A stretch of DNA of 64,000 nt from Nocardioides daphniae (GCF_004777465.1 NZ_CP038462.1:2108001-2172000); one strand, 5' to 3'; shown: positions 37,361 through 47,501, numbered from the stretch's first letter. The notes: generated by a model from the sequence alone, not told the origin. Program-made: numbers and translations.

Positions 37361-38527
37361 TCAGTTTGCCTTCTTTCCGTCGGACATACCCGGCTTGATG
37401 ACGACCTTGGTCCAGCCCTCGGACCTGGAGTCGAAGTTCCTGTAGGCGTCCGCGGCCTGGTCCAGCGAGATCTCGTGGGAGACGATCCAGGACGGCTTCG
37501 CCTTGTCAGCCGCGATGAGGTCTCGCAGTCGGCGGTTGTACTTCTTGACCGGGCACTGACCGTTGCCCATGGTCTGTCCCTTGAACCAGTGGGTGCCGAA
37601 GTCGATGGCCGCCTTGCCCTGTTTGGCCAATTCGCCCTTGGCCCCCGGGTCCTCGGGGACGAACACACCGACGGTGCCGATCCCGCCGGTGAAACGCACC
37701 GAGTTGATGAGCATGTTCAAGGTGGCAGCCGGGTCTTCGTTCCCCTGCGGGTCGTGGGCCTGGTAGCCGACACACTCGCAGCCACGGTCGGCCCCGAGCC
37801 CCATGGTCTCGTCCAGCACAGCCTGCACGGGGTCGACCTTGGAGTCGTCGATGGCGATCGCTCCGATCTGCTCGGCCAGCGCGAGCCGGTCGGGGTGGCG
37901 ATCGACCACCATCACCTTCGAGGCGCCCTTGATCGTCGCGGACAGGGCGGCCATCAGTCCCACGGGGCCGGCCCCGGCGATCACGACGCTGTCGCCCGGG
38001 ATCACGCCGGCCATCTCGGTGGCGTGGTAGCCGGTGGGGAAGATGTCGGAGAGCATGACGTAGTCGTTCTCCTTGTCCTGCGCGTCTTCACCCAGGCGCA
38101 ACGCGTTGTGGTCGCCGAAGGGCACCCGGAGCAGTTCTGCCTGCCCGCCGCCGTACGGGCCCATTTCGGCGAAGCCATAGGCCGCACCGGCGGCCGACGG
38201 GTCAGGTTGCGTCGTCAGGCAGTAGTTCGTGAGGCCGCGCTCGCAGTTCTTGCAGAACCCGCACGAGATGTTGAAGGGCAGCACGACCCGGTCGCCCACC
38301 TTGATCTTCTCTACTCCCTTGCCGATCTCCACCACCTCTCCCATGTTCTCGTGGCCGAACGTCCGGCCCTTCTCGAAGGAGGTCCGCCCCTCGTACATGT
38401 GCAGGTCCGAGCCGCAGATGTTGGTCGTTGTGATCTTGACCAGCACATCGGTGGGCCGTTCGATCTCGGCGTCCGGAACGTCCGTGACCGCGACATCTTT
38501 GGGTCCCTGATAGACGACAGCCTTCAT
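37361..38527 (-). CDS. Zinc-dependent formaldehyde dehydrogenase, glutathione-independent type
   Basis: 388-residue MDR-family dehydrogenase. Catalytic zinc ligands NICGSDLHMYEG and GHENMGEVVEIG; structural zinc cysteines CGFCKNCERGLTNYC; Rossmann motif IAGAGPVGLMAALSA; the insertion CECVGYQAHDPQ typical of the FdhA/glutathione-independent branch. It converts formaldehyde (or other aldehydes/alcohols) with bound NAD. First gene of a minus-strand operon with DJ-1, ABM and the amine oxidase. Divergent from the PucR-type regulator. Confidence 0.88.
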   Translation of the reverse strand: MKAVVYQGPKDVAVTDVPDAEIERPTDVLVKITTTNICGSDLHMYEGRTSFEKGRTFGHENMGEVVEIGKGVEKIKVGDRVVLPFNISCGFCKNCERGLTNYCLTTQPDPSAAGAAYGFAEMGPYGGGQAELLRVPFGDHNALRLGEDAQDKENDYVMLSDIFPTGYHATEMAGVIPGDSVVIAGAGPVGLMAALSATIKGASKVMVVDRHPDRLALAEQIGAIAIDDSKVDPVQAVLDETMGLGADRGCECVGYQAHDPQGNEDPAATLNMLINSVRFTGGIGTVGVFVPEDPGAKGELAKQGKAAIDFGTHWFKGQTMGNGQCPVKKYNRRLRDLIAADKAKPSWIVSHEISLDQAADAYRNFDSRSEGWTKVVIKPGMSDGKKAN

Positions 38528-38851
38528 GGCGAATCTCCAATCGTTGTGTGACTCCGACCAGTCCACACTCGTCGCCGACCACCAAGAAGTCATGGGCGCA
38601 CCAGGCCAAGTCCCGGGGCATGATTTGGTCCGAGTGCACAACTCCCCGCGGGTGGTTGCGCTGGGCAAGGGGTACGGTGAACGCGACGCTGCCCCCGAGA
38701 GTTGATGAGGACCGATGAGCTCTCACGGACTCGGACTGGATCCCGGGATACATCCGTGCTGCATGTACCGAGGTGTCGCCGCTCAGGGCGACGACCTGTG
38801 GGGTTCCTACGGCACAGGGGGATCCCGGGCGGGCCGGCCAGGGATCAAGAG
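38528..38851. other. Divergent regulatory region of fdhA-like and pucR-like genes
   Basis: 324 nt between two divergent genes. It must hold both promoters. I note gaccagtccacactcgtc near 38558 and gatttggtccgagtgcac near 38618 as a loose inverted pair (tggtc/gacca around gtg-cac), which may be the regulator's site; this is weak. The regulator frame could be extended upstream to 38702. Confidence 0.4.
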
Positions 38852-40499
38852 ATGACCGTCTGCGAGCCCGCCACAACCGGAACCGATGTGCCAACCGGCG
38901 AGCTGGATCTGCGGCGTGCCCTCACCGGCCTCGATGGGCTGCTGGCGATGTCCACGGCGATGATGCAACGTCACGACGTGGACGAGGTCATCAACGTCCT
39001 GAAGCGTGAGGTCGAGTCGGTGACCGGCTGCCAGTTGGTTCACGTCACCTTCCAGCGGGACCGGGAGTGGATCACCCTGCCACCCGGGGAGCCAACGAAG
39101 CCGGCGGAACCGAGCCCCTCAATCGGTGAACGGGTATTCGTGCAGGACCACGGCGACTCCTGGACGTCGACGACGGCTGTGGCGGTCTTGAACGGCGCCC
39201 CGGGCCAACTGGTCCTTCGCAGCTTCGCCCGGCCCGACCCCGAACAACTGTTCGTCATCGAACGGTTGGGCGATCTCCTCGGGACGGCGCTCGCGGACGC
39301 GCAGGTGCACGAGCGCCACCGCCGACGCGCCCACGAACTCGATGCAGCCAATAACGAGATGGCGCGCACCGTCGCGGCGCTGCAGCACCGTGAGGGGTGC
39401 TTGAGGAGTTCGCCCGACTATCCACGACCGGGACTGAGCTCGACGTGGCTACTTCACTCAGCCGGCTCACTGGCTCCGCTGTCGTGCTGCGGGACAGATT
39501 CGGGCACGAGACGACCCGGATCACGGTTGCCGGCCGGTACCAACCGGTCCTCGAGCGAACCTCGCTCGAGGAGGTCATCGGCGGACGCCCCGAACTCGGC
39601 ACGATCGAAGTGGAGGTGCCACCGGACAAAGACCGAGACGACGCATCATTCGCTCTGCGGTACGCGGGCGTCGCACTGGGGCTGCTGAGGGCTAAGGCCG
39701 CAGCGATGAATGAACTGGAGAACCGACTGAGTCGAGACCTCCTCGACGACCTTCTTGGAGGGCTCCCGGCTGACGTTGCCGTGGACCGGGCATCCGCTCA
39801 GAGCCACGACCTTGGCGTTCCGCACGACCTGATCGTGTCCGCGTGGTCCTCCGAGCGGGGTCACCGCGGGCACGACCGCGACGTCGATCACCTCCGGATG
39901 GCCATGGCTCGTCAGCGGCTGCCCTGCTTGGTAGGCCGGAACCAGGGGCTGGTGGTCGCTCTCACCCATCGAGGTGTCGACATCGGCCGCTTGTTCGACG
40001 ACTTGTCCCACGGTTACGGCGACACCAAGGGTGTGATCGCCAAGGGGGAGCCGGCCAACTCGCCGGAACAGATCCCACGTGCGTATGAGCAAGCCCAACG
40101 AGCACTCAGGGCTCGTCAGCAGTCCCACATCCGTATGGCTTCATCGCCTACGCCGACTTGGGAGTAGACCGGCTGCTCGCCCTCGACGGCAACGCTGAGG
40201 AGGTCGAGCGCCTCATCAGGGACTGGCTCGGCGACCTATTGAGCTACGACCGCCGCCACGGCACCGAGCTCGTCCCCACGCTAGCGGCCTACCTTGACCA
40301 CGGGGGCAAGTACGCCGACACGTCAACGACGCTCGCCATCCACCGCAACACGCTGCGCTACCGAATCAGCCGCATCACCGAGATCTCGGGCCACGACCTC
40401 AACGACGTCGAGGCGCAACTCAACCTCCACCTGGCGACACGCGCGTGGCGACTGCGCCAAGCCCCCGTCGGCGAGCCCCTGCGAAACGCCGTCCGATGA
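38852..40499 (+). CDS. PucR/CdaR-type transcriptional activator with GAF-like N-terminus (two frameshifts)
   Basis: About 550 residues. N-terminal GAF-like region (LLAMSTAMMQRHDVDEVINV, VTGCQLVHVTFQRDREWI), a coiled coil, a second sensing part (LEEFARLSTTGTELDVATSL), and the C-terminal PucR helix-turn-helix TLAAYLDHGGKYADTSTTLA then IHRNTLRYRISRI. Breaks: one missing G in the GGGG at 39395-39398 (HREGVLEEFARL) and one base near 40130 (PYGFIAYADLGVDRLL). PucR proteins respond to small metabolites; its divergent position suggests it controls the formaldehyde dehydrogenase operon. Confidence 0.82.
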
Positions 40500-40551
40500 G
40501 GTACCCCCAAGCCGTAGGTGCGAGAGTCTGCGCGGCGATGGCACTGGACGA

Positions 40552-41718
40552 TCAGGAGTCGTCGACCGGGCCGATCGCCGGGTGGTGCCAGAGTTCCCAG
40601 CTGGTGTGCAGCAAGCAGACGAGGGTTAGCCCGGCGAGCGCCGCCGAAGCAGGCGCCACCACCGCGACCGGGATCAGCGAAGCAGCCCCCACTGCGGCCA
40701 CCAGGCGACCGGTGGCGAGCTGGTGGTGGTCGCGCCATCGGTAGGCGACGTCGCCGACGTAGAACATCGCGACGCCACCGGCCAGGGCGACGGCCGGCAA
40801 CAAGTGGAGTGGTTCCCCCGGTGCCGCGACTGCTTCGTGCACCCCGAGAGCGAAGAACACCACCCCGGCCACGAGCGGCAGATGAAGGTAGCTGTAGGAG
40901 TCGCGCGCAAGCCTTGACCGCTCCCGATCAGTGGTGCCGCGCAGCCGTCGTTCGGCACCGCCGCGCAGATAACCGAAGTAGGACCACCACAGACCGGCCG
41001 CGATCAGCACGGCGAGGAGGACGGCCGTCACCACACTCGGGCGCGGAAGATCGGCTTCGGCGCCAGCGCCTACCCCGACGATCGCCTCACCCAGCGCGAT
41101 GATGATGATCAGCCCGTGCCGCTCCACGAAGTAGGCAGGTGTCACGCTCCAACCGGTGGTCCCGACCAGGACCGGCCCCGACAGATCCATCACCGCGGCG
41201 ACGATCCACAGCAACTCTCGTTCTGGTGTGTCGAAGAACGCCGCGGCCACCAGCACTGCCGGGCCGGCGAGCAGGGTGGGGACTAGTCGCAGCGCGGCCG
41301 AACCCACGTCCGCCTCGCCCCGCACGTCAAGAGCCAGCAGCACGACGTGGATCAGTCGGACCGCCAGGAATGCAAGCGCAAAGACCAGCGCCCGCGCGCC
41401 GAACGCCTGCGGCAGCGCGACCGCGGCCATCAGCATGGCCGCCATCGCGAGAAAGAGCAGCAGGCGAGGCCCGGGTCCGTCGTGGTCGGAGGTGTTCGTC
41501 AGCCAGGCGTAGCAGGCCCACGCCCACCACACAGCAGCGAGCGCCAGAATCCCGCGGCCGAACCCCGCCCAGGAGATGTCCGCGAGCATCAGGACAGTGA
41601 CCTGCGACATCGCGTAGACGAAGACCAGGTCGAAGAACAACTCCAGCGTTCCGACCGACCGATCTGCTGTGTCTTCGGCTGCTTGCTCATCCGCATTGCC
41701 GAGACCATCGTCACGCAT
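40552..41718 (-). CDS. LtrA-family (low temperature requirement A) membrane protein
   Basis: 388 residues with about 11 helices. Family signatures: ELFFDLVFVYAMSQVT at the N-terminus, WWAWACYAWLTNTSD, and YFVERHGLIIIIALGEAIVG in the middle (conserved ERHGL...ALGE). Function unknown; first linked to growth at low temperature in Listeria. The ATG at 41718 is preferred; an in-frame start six codons upstream is possible. Convergent with the pucR-like gene. Confidence 0.9.
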   Translation of the reverse strand: MRDDGLGNADEQAAEDTADRSVGTLELFFDLVFVYAMSQVTVLMLADISWAGFGRGILALAAVWWAWACYAWLTNTSDHDGPGPRLLLFLAMAAMLMAAVALPQAFGARALVFALAFLAVRLIHVVLLALDVRGEADVGSAALRLVPTLLAGPAVLVAAAFFDTPERELLWIVAAVMDLSGPVLVGTTGWSVTPAYFVERHGLIIIIALGEAIVGVGAGAEADLPRPSVVTAVLLAVLIAAGLWWSYFGYLRGGAERRLRGTTDRERSRLARDSYSYLHLPLVAGVVFFALGVHEAVAAPGEPLHLLPAVALAGGVAMFYVGDVAYRWRDHHQLATGRLVAAVGAASLIPVAVVAPASAALAGLTLVCLLHTSWELWHHPAIGPVDDS

Positions 41719-41879
41719 ACGGTGCTCCTCACCCACTCGCCGACCTTGATGCTTGCGTACACCAACTCACAGTGGGCTTCGGAGGGCGGGCCCGTTTCGC
41801 CGTGGGAGTCTCAAGCACTCTTCGGGGAACGCGATACTTTGTTGTAGAGCAAACCGGGAGCGACCGACAGGGGCAGCAC

Positions 41880-44246
41880 GTGACCACCGATGCGACCGAT
41901 GGCTTTGTGCGTGTCCGCGGTGCCAATGAGAACAACCTGCGCAACATTGACGTGGACATTCCTCGCAACGTGATGGTGGCGTTCACCGGGATCTCTGGGT
42001 CGGGGAAGTCGTCGCTGGCCTTCGGAACGCTGTACGCCGAGGCGCAGCGCCGCTACTTCGAGTCGGTCGCGCCCTACGCGCGCCGGCTGCTGCAGCAGGT
42101 CGGCGCCCCGCACGTCCAGGAGATCACCGACCTGCCGCCTGCGGTCGCGCTTCAGCAGCGCCGGGGCGCGGCCACCTCGCGCTCGTCGGTCGGCACCATC
42201 ACCACGCTGTCCAACCTGCTGCGGATCCTCTACTCGCGGGCCGGCGACTACCCGGCCGGCGCCCAACACCTCGCGGCCGAGGCCTTCTCGCCCAACACCG
42301 TCGCTGGCGCGTGCCTGCGCTGCCACGGCCTGGGCGTCGTCCACGACGTCACCGAGGAGCTGCTCGTCCCGGACCCGTCACTGAGCATTCGTGAAGGGGC
42401 GATCGCCGCCTGGCCGGGCGCGTGGCAGGGCGCCAACCTGCGCAGCATCGTGATGGGGCTCGGCATCGACGTCGACAAGCCGTGGCACAGTCTCAGGAAG
42501 CGGGACCGCGACTGGCTGCTGTTCACCGACGAGCAGCCCTCGGTGCTCATCGAGCCGGAACCAGGTCGCGTCGACCACGGCTACTACGGGAAGTTCTGGA
42601 GCGCGCGCAAGCACGTCATGCACGTGCTGGCCGACTCCACGAGCGAGCGGATGCGCGAGCGAGCCGGGCGGTTCGTGGAGGAAGCGCCCTGCCCGGACTG
42701 CCAGGGCAGTGGACTGCGGCCCGAGGCCCTCGCGGTGACCTTCCGCGGGTGTTCGATCGCCGAGGTCAACGACCTACCCTTCACAGCGCTGGTGGCTCTG
42801 CTGCGTCCGGTCGCTGAGCGGCCCGCGGGTGCCGACGAGGTCGCGGCGCGGATCTGCACTGACCTGGTCGCCCGCGTCGAGGTGCTACTCGATCTGGGCC
42901 TGGGTTACCTCAGCCTGGGACGGAACTCGACGACGCTGTCGCCCGGAGAGGCGCAGCGCCTGCGGATCGCCACCCAGCTGCGTTCGGGTCTGTTCGGAGT
43001 CGTCTACGTCCTCGATGAGCCTTCCGCCGGCCTGCACCCGGCCGACGCGGAGCCGCTGCTGGATGTCCTGGACCGCCTCAAGGCGTCCGGCAACACACTG
43101 TTCGTCGTGGAGCACGACCTCGACGTCGTACGACGAGCAGACTGGGTCGTCGACATCGGCCCCGGTGCGGGCGAGGCCGGAGGCCGAGTGCTCTACAGCG
43201 GCCCTGTCGCGGGCCTCGAGGATGTCACGGAGTCGGCCACCAGCGCCTACCTGTTCGGTCGCGCCGAGCGGCTCGTGCACGACGCGCGCCCCCCGCAGGG
43301 CTGGCTGCGGCTGGACGGAGCAAACAAGAACAACCTGCGCGACCTGTCCGTCGACATCCCGCTCTGCGTCCTGACCGCCGTCACCGGGGTGTCCGGCTCC
43401 GGCAAGTCGACCCTGGTCACCCAGGTCCTGGCCGAGGACCCGACTGCCCTTGAGTCGTTCGACCGACTGGTACTAGTCGACCAGCGCCCGATCGGCCGGA
43501 CGCCGCGGTCCAACCTCGCGACGTACACGGGGATGTTCGACGCCGTGCGGAAGCTGTACGCCGCCACGGACGCGGCCCGGGCCCGCGGCTACGGCGCCGG
43601 CCGCTTCTCCTTCAACGTCCCCGCGGGCCGGTGCGAGACCTGTCAGGGCGAGGGTTTCGTCTCCGTCGAACTGCTCTTCCTGCCTGGCACCTACGCACCA
43701 TGCCCGACGTGCCACGGCGATCGCTACAACTCCGAGACGCTCGAGATCACCTACCGCGACAAGAACATCGCGGAGGTCCTCGCACTGACCGTCGACGATG
43801 CCGCGACGTTCCTCGCCGACGTGCCGGCCGCCGTACGCAGCCTTCGGTCGCTGCGCGAGGTGGGCTTGGGCTATCTGCGACTGGGACAGCCTGCGACCGA
43901 GCTGAGCGGCGGTGAGGCACAACGCATCAAGCTCGCTACCGAGCTCCAGCGCGCGCACCGAGGCCATACGCTCTACCTGCTCGACGAACCCACCTCAGGA
44001 CTGCACCCCGCCGACACCGCGCTCCTGCTGCGTCAGCTGCACCGGCTAGTCGACGCCGGCAACACGGTGGTTCTCGTCGAGCACAACCTCGACGCGATCG
44101 CCACAGCCGACTGGGTCATCGACCTCGGCCCGGGCGGAGGAGACGCCGGCGGTCGGGTCGTCGCGACCGGCACGCCGGCCGACATCGCGAGGGCCGAGGG
44201 CAGCGCGACCGCGCCCTACCTCTCGCGGCGGCTCGAGCGGACATGA
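41880..44246 (+). CDS. UvrA-like ABC ATPase (UvrA2 class)
   Basis: 788 residues, shorter than the usual 950 or so of UvrA, in line with UvrA2/DrrC-type proteins lacking parts of the UvrB-binding region. Two ABC modules: [20 protein letters not shown] and [15 protein letters not shown]; signatures [15 protein letters not shown] and [15 protein letters not shown]; Walker [15 protein letters not shown] and [13 protein letters not shown]. Zinc-finger cysteines in [16 protein letters not shown] and CETCQGEGF...CPTCHGD. UvrA2 proteins are linked to tolerance of DNA-damaging drugs. The GTG start at 41880 follows the family N-terminus ([19 protein letters not shown]). Confidence 0.9.
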   Translation: MTTDATDGFVRVRGANENNLRNIDVDIPRNVMVAFTGISGSGKSSLAFGTLYAEAQRRYFESVAPYARRLLQQVGAPHVQEITDLPPAVALQQRRGAATSRSSVGTITTLSNLLRILYSRAGDYPAGAQHLAAEAFSPNTVAGACLRCHGLGVVHDVTEELLVPDPSLSIREGAIAAWPGAWQGANLRSIVMGLGIDVDKPWHSLRKRDRDWLLFTDEQPSVLIEPEPGRVDHGYYGKFWSARKHVMHVLADSTSERMRERAGRFVEEAPCPDCQGSGLRPEALAVTFRGCSIAEVNDLPFTALVALLRPVAERPAGADEVAARICTDLVARVEVLLDLGLGYLSLGRNSTTLSPGEAQRLRIATQLRSGLFGVVYVLDEPSAGLHPADAEPLLDVLDRLKASGNTLFVVEHDLDVVRRADWVVDIGPGAGEAGGRVLYSGPVAGLEDVTESATSAYLFGRAERLVHDARPPQGWLRLDGANKNNLRDLSVDIPLCVLTAVTGVSGSGKSTLVTQVLAEDPTALESFDRLVLVDQRPIGRTPRSNLATYTGMFDAVRKLYAATDAARARGYGAGRFSFNVPAGRCETCQGEGFVSVELLFLPGTYAPCPTCHGDRYNSETLEITYRDKNIAEVLALTVDDAATFLADVPAAVRSLRSLREVGLGYLRLGQPATELSGGEAQRIKLATELQRAHRGHTLYLLDEPTSGLHPADTALLLRQLHRLVDAGNTVVLVEHNLDAIATADWVIDLGPGGGDAGGRVVATGTPADIARAEGSATAPYLSRRLERT

Positions 44247-44341
44247 GCTGGGTGCGGGCGGCCGGTGTGCCGTCAGGCTGCCGCGCGGGTTCGGAGGCAT
44301 CACGCCAAGAAGAATCCGTAGATGTCATGAAAGATGAAGGC

Positions 44342-44634
44342 ATGACTGTGTATCTCGCTTGGACCTCGGAGAACCTGCCTGACCTGGAGGGGCGTGGCAC
44401 GAGGCTCGGCTTGTGGCGCCCGGGCTGGTCGCCGTGGACAGCACCGAATCGCTGTCAGCGGTCTATCACGCCATCAAGTGGTCCCTGGAGGGTGAGGCTT
44501 CGCTGATCGTGGTCCCCGTGCACCAGACGCCCAAGTCGCGGGGCATGGCTGCTGGCACCACTAGGTGGTTGCGTCAGCGGACTGCAAGGCAACCGCCCGG
44601 TGCGAACATCCGGGGCGTCACGTCATCCGATTGA
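44342..44634 (+). CDS. Small hypothetical protein (about 97 aa, one frameshift)
   Basis: Reads MTVYLAWTSENLPDLEGRGT in one frame and LVAPGLVAVDSTESLSAVYH then AIKWSLEGEASLIVVPV in the next, joined by one missing base near 44403-44408. Together they make a compact alpha/beta protein with a plausible uninterrupted fold, so I take it as one small gene. No family name known to me. It lies 95 nt after uvrA2. Confidence 0.5.
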
Positions 44635-45110
44635 GCTGTCCAGGCTCCCAGACCACGAGGGCTGCCAGGTTGGCTCTCCCATCTCAGGGAACGAGGATTC
44701 ACATAGGTGGGTGATGGACACGGGAAGATTGAGACCGGGGAGCGGCGCCCGCAACCGGGAAGACCCCGCGCGGACGCCCCTGCCCCGGGGACGCCGCCCG
44801 ATCAGCGAACCTCAGTTGGCGTAACCCGACCTCGAGTTCGCGCCGAGCGTGCTGCGTGTCGCAAGACCAGTCCAGACGACGCGTCCGCCTGGGAACGGAG
44901 CGACAATGGGCACGTAGTTCACGCTCAAGGCAACGTCGTCGCAGCGGCGCGACCGCACATCGGCAGGACCGCGCATTCAGCGGCATGAGCGGCCACGCTG
45001 TGCCGTACTAACAGCGGCTACTTGTTTCCTTGACCGCGGGAACGGTGCTGGCGAGTGTCGGTCCTGGTGCCTGGCTCGTCGCTCTCGCTGCCCACGCTGC
45101 CCACGCTGCC
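44635..45110. other. Intergenic stretch before a tandem repeat
   Basis: About 470 nt with no supported gene in either strand; open frames here have arginine-rich random composition. Ends in short repeats (cccacgctg twice at 45091-45108) leading into the 33-bp tandem repeat. Confidence 0.4.
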
Positions 45111-45242
45111 CGGTGACGGGCCCGTGTGGCAACGCAGCGGGCCCGGTGACGGGCCCGTGTGGCAACGCAGCGGGCCCGGTGACGGGCCCGTGTGGCAACG
45201 CAGCGGGCCCGGTGACGGGCCCGTGTGGCAACGCAGCGTGGC
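45111..45242. repeat. 33-bp tandem repeat, four copies
   Basis: Unit begins cggtgacgggcccgtgtggc and continues aacgcagcgggcc; copies start at 45111, 45144, 45177 and 45210 and are identical except the end of the last copy (from 45239). Each unit contains the palindrome gggccc, and gcccggtgacgggc can fold. Not inside a supported gene; it lies behind the stop of the 45301 gene, so multiple hairpins could act as terminator. Confidence 0.85.
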
Positions 45243-45300
45243 GTTGCGTCGCGACCTGGCGACGGCTCGGCGGGGCGCGATCGTCTCGTGCGTTGGCGGA

Positions 45301-45612
45301 CTACGGGAGCTTGGACGCGAGGACGTCGGCCGGCAGGATCTCGGGTGCTGCGCTGAGGAGGTGCTGGTTGGCCATCAGGGCTGCGACGATGGCGCCGTTG
45401 GCGTGGGCGTCGCGAGCGGCCTCGTCGGGGAATGCATCGAAGATCCAGAAGGTGTCGGCGTGGGTCCTGACCGCGAACCAGACAATCGTTCCTACTTCTT
45501 CGTTGGCGAGCGCGACAGCGCCGGCGAGCAGATCGGCGAGCGCGTCGTGCTGTCCATCGGCCGCGACGATCTTGGCGACGAAGGCATACGGAAGTGATGC
45601 GGGTGCAGACAT
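45301..45612 (-). CDS. ABM-type small protein, paralogue of 36491-36793
   Basis: 103 residues: YAFVAKIVAADGQHDALADL, TIVWFAVRTHADTFWIFDAF, RDAHANGAIVAAL, C-terminus LPADVLASKLP. Same fold and same closing SKLP motif as the earlier copy. Divergent from the GlxA-type regulator (108 nt), which probably controls it. It may detoxify or modify a small redox-active compound. Confidence 0.78.
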   Translation of the reverse strand: MSAPASLPYAFVAKIVAADGQHDALADLLAGAVALANEEVGTIVWFAVRTHADTFWIFDAFPDEAARDAHANGAIVAALMANQHLLSAAPEILPADVLASKLP

Positions 45613-45707
45613 GAGGGGTTCTCCTGGGTGTCGAGGTTTCTTGGTGAAGCGAGTTGAGCCTATGACGAGCAAGGGCATGTGAGAAGTGGCGTATACGGCA
45701 GTATTGC

Positions 45708-45713
45708 TATTGT
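45708..45713 (+). promoter_or_regulatory. -10 hexamer of leaderless glxA-like promoter
   Basis: TATTGT ends 7 nt before the ATG at 45721. Confidence 0.5.
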
Positions 45714-45720
45714 TCGCGCC

Positions 45721-46662
45721 ATGCGTATCGGACTGATCGCGATCGACGGCTGCTTCGGTTCGGCTGTCGCGTCGCTCATCGACATCGTGCGGGTGGCCGA
45801 CGGAGCCCGCGGCGATGTCGACCCGCGGATCGAGCCGATCGAACTCGCCATCCTCGGACCGAAACGGAGAGTGACCACGACGGCATCGATGACCCTGTCG
45901 GTGGACCACCCGCTGTCGGAGTCCGCAGAGTTCGACGTGGTCGTCGTCCCTGCGCTTGGAACCCTCACGGCCGCCGCTACCCACGACGCCCTCCAGAGCC
46001 GAGATGTTCGTTCGGTCATCGCCTCGCTCGGGCGCCTCGACGAGGCGACCACCCGGATCGCCGCGGCGTGCACCGGCGTGTTCGCTGTCGCCGAGACCGG
46101 ACGGATGCATCATCGGCGGGCGACGACCAGCTGGTTCCTGGGGCCGGAGTTCCTGAAGCGCTATCCGACCGTCGCCCTCGATCTCGACACCATGGTCGTG
46201 GTCGACGGGAACCTCGTCACCGCCGGCGCCGCGTTCGCCCACATTGACCTCGCGCTCTCACTCGTGCGATCGATCAGCCCCGACCTGGCCCAACATGTCG
46301 CCAAGCTCCTCATCATTGACGAGCGTCCGTCGCAGGCGGCCTTCGTCGCCTACGAACATCTCCGGCACGAGGACCCGATCGTCGTCGAGTTCGAACGCTT
46401 CGTGCGCGCCCGCCTGGACGAACCGTTCAACGTCGCCTTCGTCGCGCAGTCGCTCGGCACCAGCCGGCGCACCCTCGAACGACGAGTCCGTGCGGCGCTC
46501 AACCTCACTCCGCTCGGCTTCGTCCAACGGCTTCGCATCGAACGAGCTCGGCACCTCTCAGCAACCACGGACCTCACCTCCGCCGAGATCGCGCTACGGG
46601 TCGGCTACGCGAACGCCGAGACTCTGCGCTCCCTCCTGCGCAGGGAGCGACGCCGTTCCTGA
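45721..46662 (+). CDS. GlxA-type regulator: DJ-1/PfpI domain plus AraC helix-turn-helix
   Basis: 313 residues. N-terminal amidotransferase-like domain (MRIGLIAIDGCFGSAVASLI, FDVVVVPALGTL, IAAACTGVFAVAETG with the elbow Cys) and C-terminal AraC domain (FNVAFVAQSLGTSRRTLERR, LTPLGFVQRLRIERARHL, SAEIALRVGYANAETLRSLL). Such proteins sense small molecules and activate adjacent genes; the divergent ABM-type gene is the obvious target. The start is supported by the -10 hexamer. Confidence 0.87.
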   Translation: MRIGLIAIDGCFGSAVASLIDIVRVADGARGDVDPRIEPIELAILGPKRRVTTTASMTLSVDHPLSESAEFDVVVVPALGTLTAAATHDALQSRDVRSVIASLGRLDEATTRIAAACTGVFAVAETGRMHHRRATTSWFLGPEFLKRYPTVALDLDTMVVVDGNLVTAGAAFAHIDLALSLVRSISPDLAQHVAKLLIIDERPSQAAFVAYEHLRHEDPIVVEFERFVRARLDEPFNVAFVAQSLGTSRRTLERRVRAALNLTPLGFVQRLRIERARHLSATTDLTSAEIALRVGYANAETLRSLLRRERRRS

Positions 46663-47201
46663 CCTATCGCCATGCCTGTAGCCGGTGTCCTAGTGCTCGA
46701 CTGGAACCACCTCTCAGCACGTCGAGTCGACGCTTCTGCATCGCTCCTGGACGACCCACTCGACACGCCCGCAGCACAGGCCATGTGACGTGTCCCGGCT
46801 TCCCGGACGGTCGGGGTTGGGTGGCTGTGATGTCGCTGCGTTCTCGTCGAGGGGGTCAGCAGACTCGATCAGGGTCGATTGGGATGAGACGCGAAGGCGA
46901 CCGGGGCGGCCGAAGCCGGCCGGCGGGGTAGCGTCGGTCACGTCGAGGTCTTTTGGATGGATGGCGTAGGAACCTCCATCGTCGGGAGACCTCGGCGTCT
47001 ACCTGCGGACCGACGCGCCCGGCCGACCTACACCCTCATCTGGGAAGAGCCGAGTAGTTGCTTCGCACTGTCCGGTGGGTGCCCTGCGCCGCGGCGAGGC
47101 TTTCGCGAGTGACCATGCACCGACCGTCGTGGACGCGTTCGTCTGAATCGAGCGTCCCGTCCTCCACCAGGCGCTCCACGACGGCAACCGTCGTGCCGAG
47201 T
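46663..47201. other. Intergenic stretch left of the IS3 scar
   Basis: About 540 nt. No convincing gene on either strand. Likely insertion-sequence debris or old intergenic DNA. Confidence 0.4.
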
Positions 47202-47392
47202 GAACCGCCCCGGCAAGTCCGGAGACCCCGTTCCTTGGGAAGGATGGAGTCATGTCAGGGAGTACGTCGAAGAGGTACCCGGCCGAGCTGCGTGAGCGGG
47301 CGGTCCGGATGGTCGTTGAGATCCGCGCCGACCACGAGTCGGAGTGGGCAGCGATGGCCAAGATCGCCGAGTTGCTCGGACTGACGGACTGA
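47202..47392 (+). mobile_element. IS3-family remnant: left terminal repeat and truncated orfA
   Basis: The sequence tgaaccgccccggcaagtcc at 47202, continuing cggagacc, matches the terminal repeat style of IS3-family elements. It is followed by an ATG at 47252 and 46 codons reading MSGSTSKRYPAELRERAVRM then AMAKIAELLGLTD, the helix-turn-helix start of the IS3 OrfA transposase, after which the frame ends at 47392. OrfB and the right end are missing. Not functional. Confidence 0.75.
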
Positions 47393-47495
47393 CCGCACCG
47401 CTCTGGTGTCGATTCCATGACCCGCTTCTTCTCCATTCCGCCTTGCGCGCTGCACGGTCGACAAGTCTCGTCGCCGGCGCTGCCCTTGGGTCCCG

Positions 47496-47501
47496 ATATG
47501 C
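47496..47501 (+). promoter_or_regulatory. -10 hexamer of leaderless nhaA promoter
   Basis: TATGCT ends 7 nt before the nhaA ATG at 47509. Confidence 0.5.

Noticed and set aside
44699..44986. Minus-strand 95-codon frame
   Set aside because: Arg/Cys-rich composition without fold-like pattern, no ribosome site or neighbour coupling.
45111..45242. CRISPR array
   Set aside because: The 33-bp units are directly contiguous with no spacers, and no cas genes are present.
45055..45597. Plus-strand frame encoding an 11-residue repeat through the 33-bp tandem repeat
   Set aside because: Its second half is antisense to the ABM-type gene and no start site or family fits; the repeat is kept only as DNA repeat.
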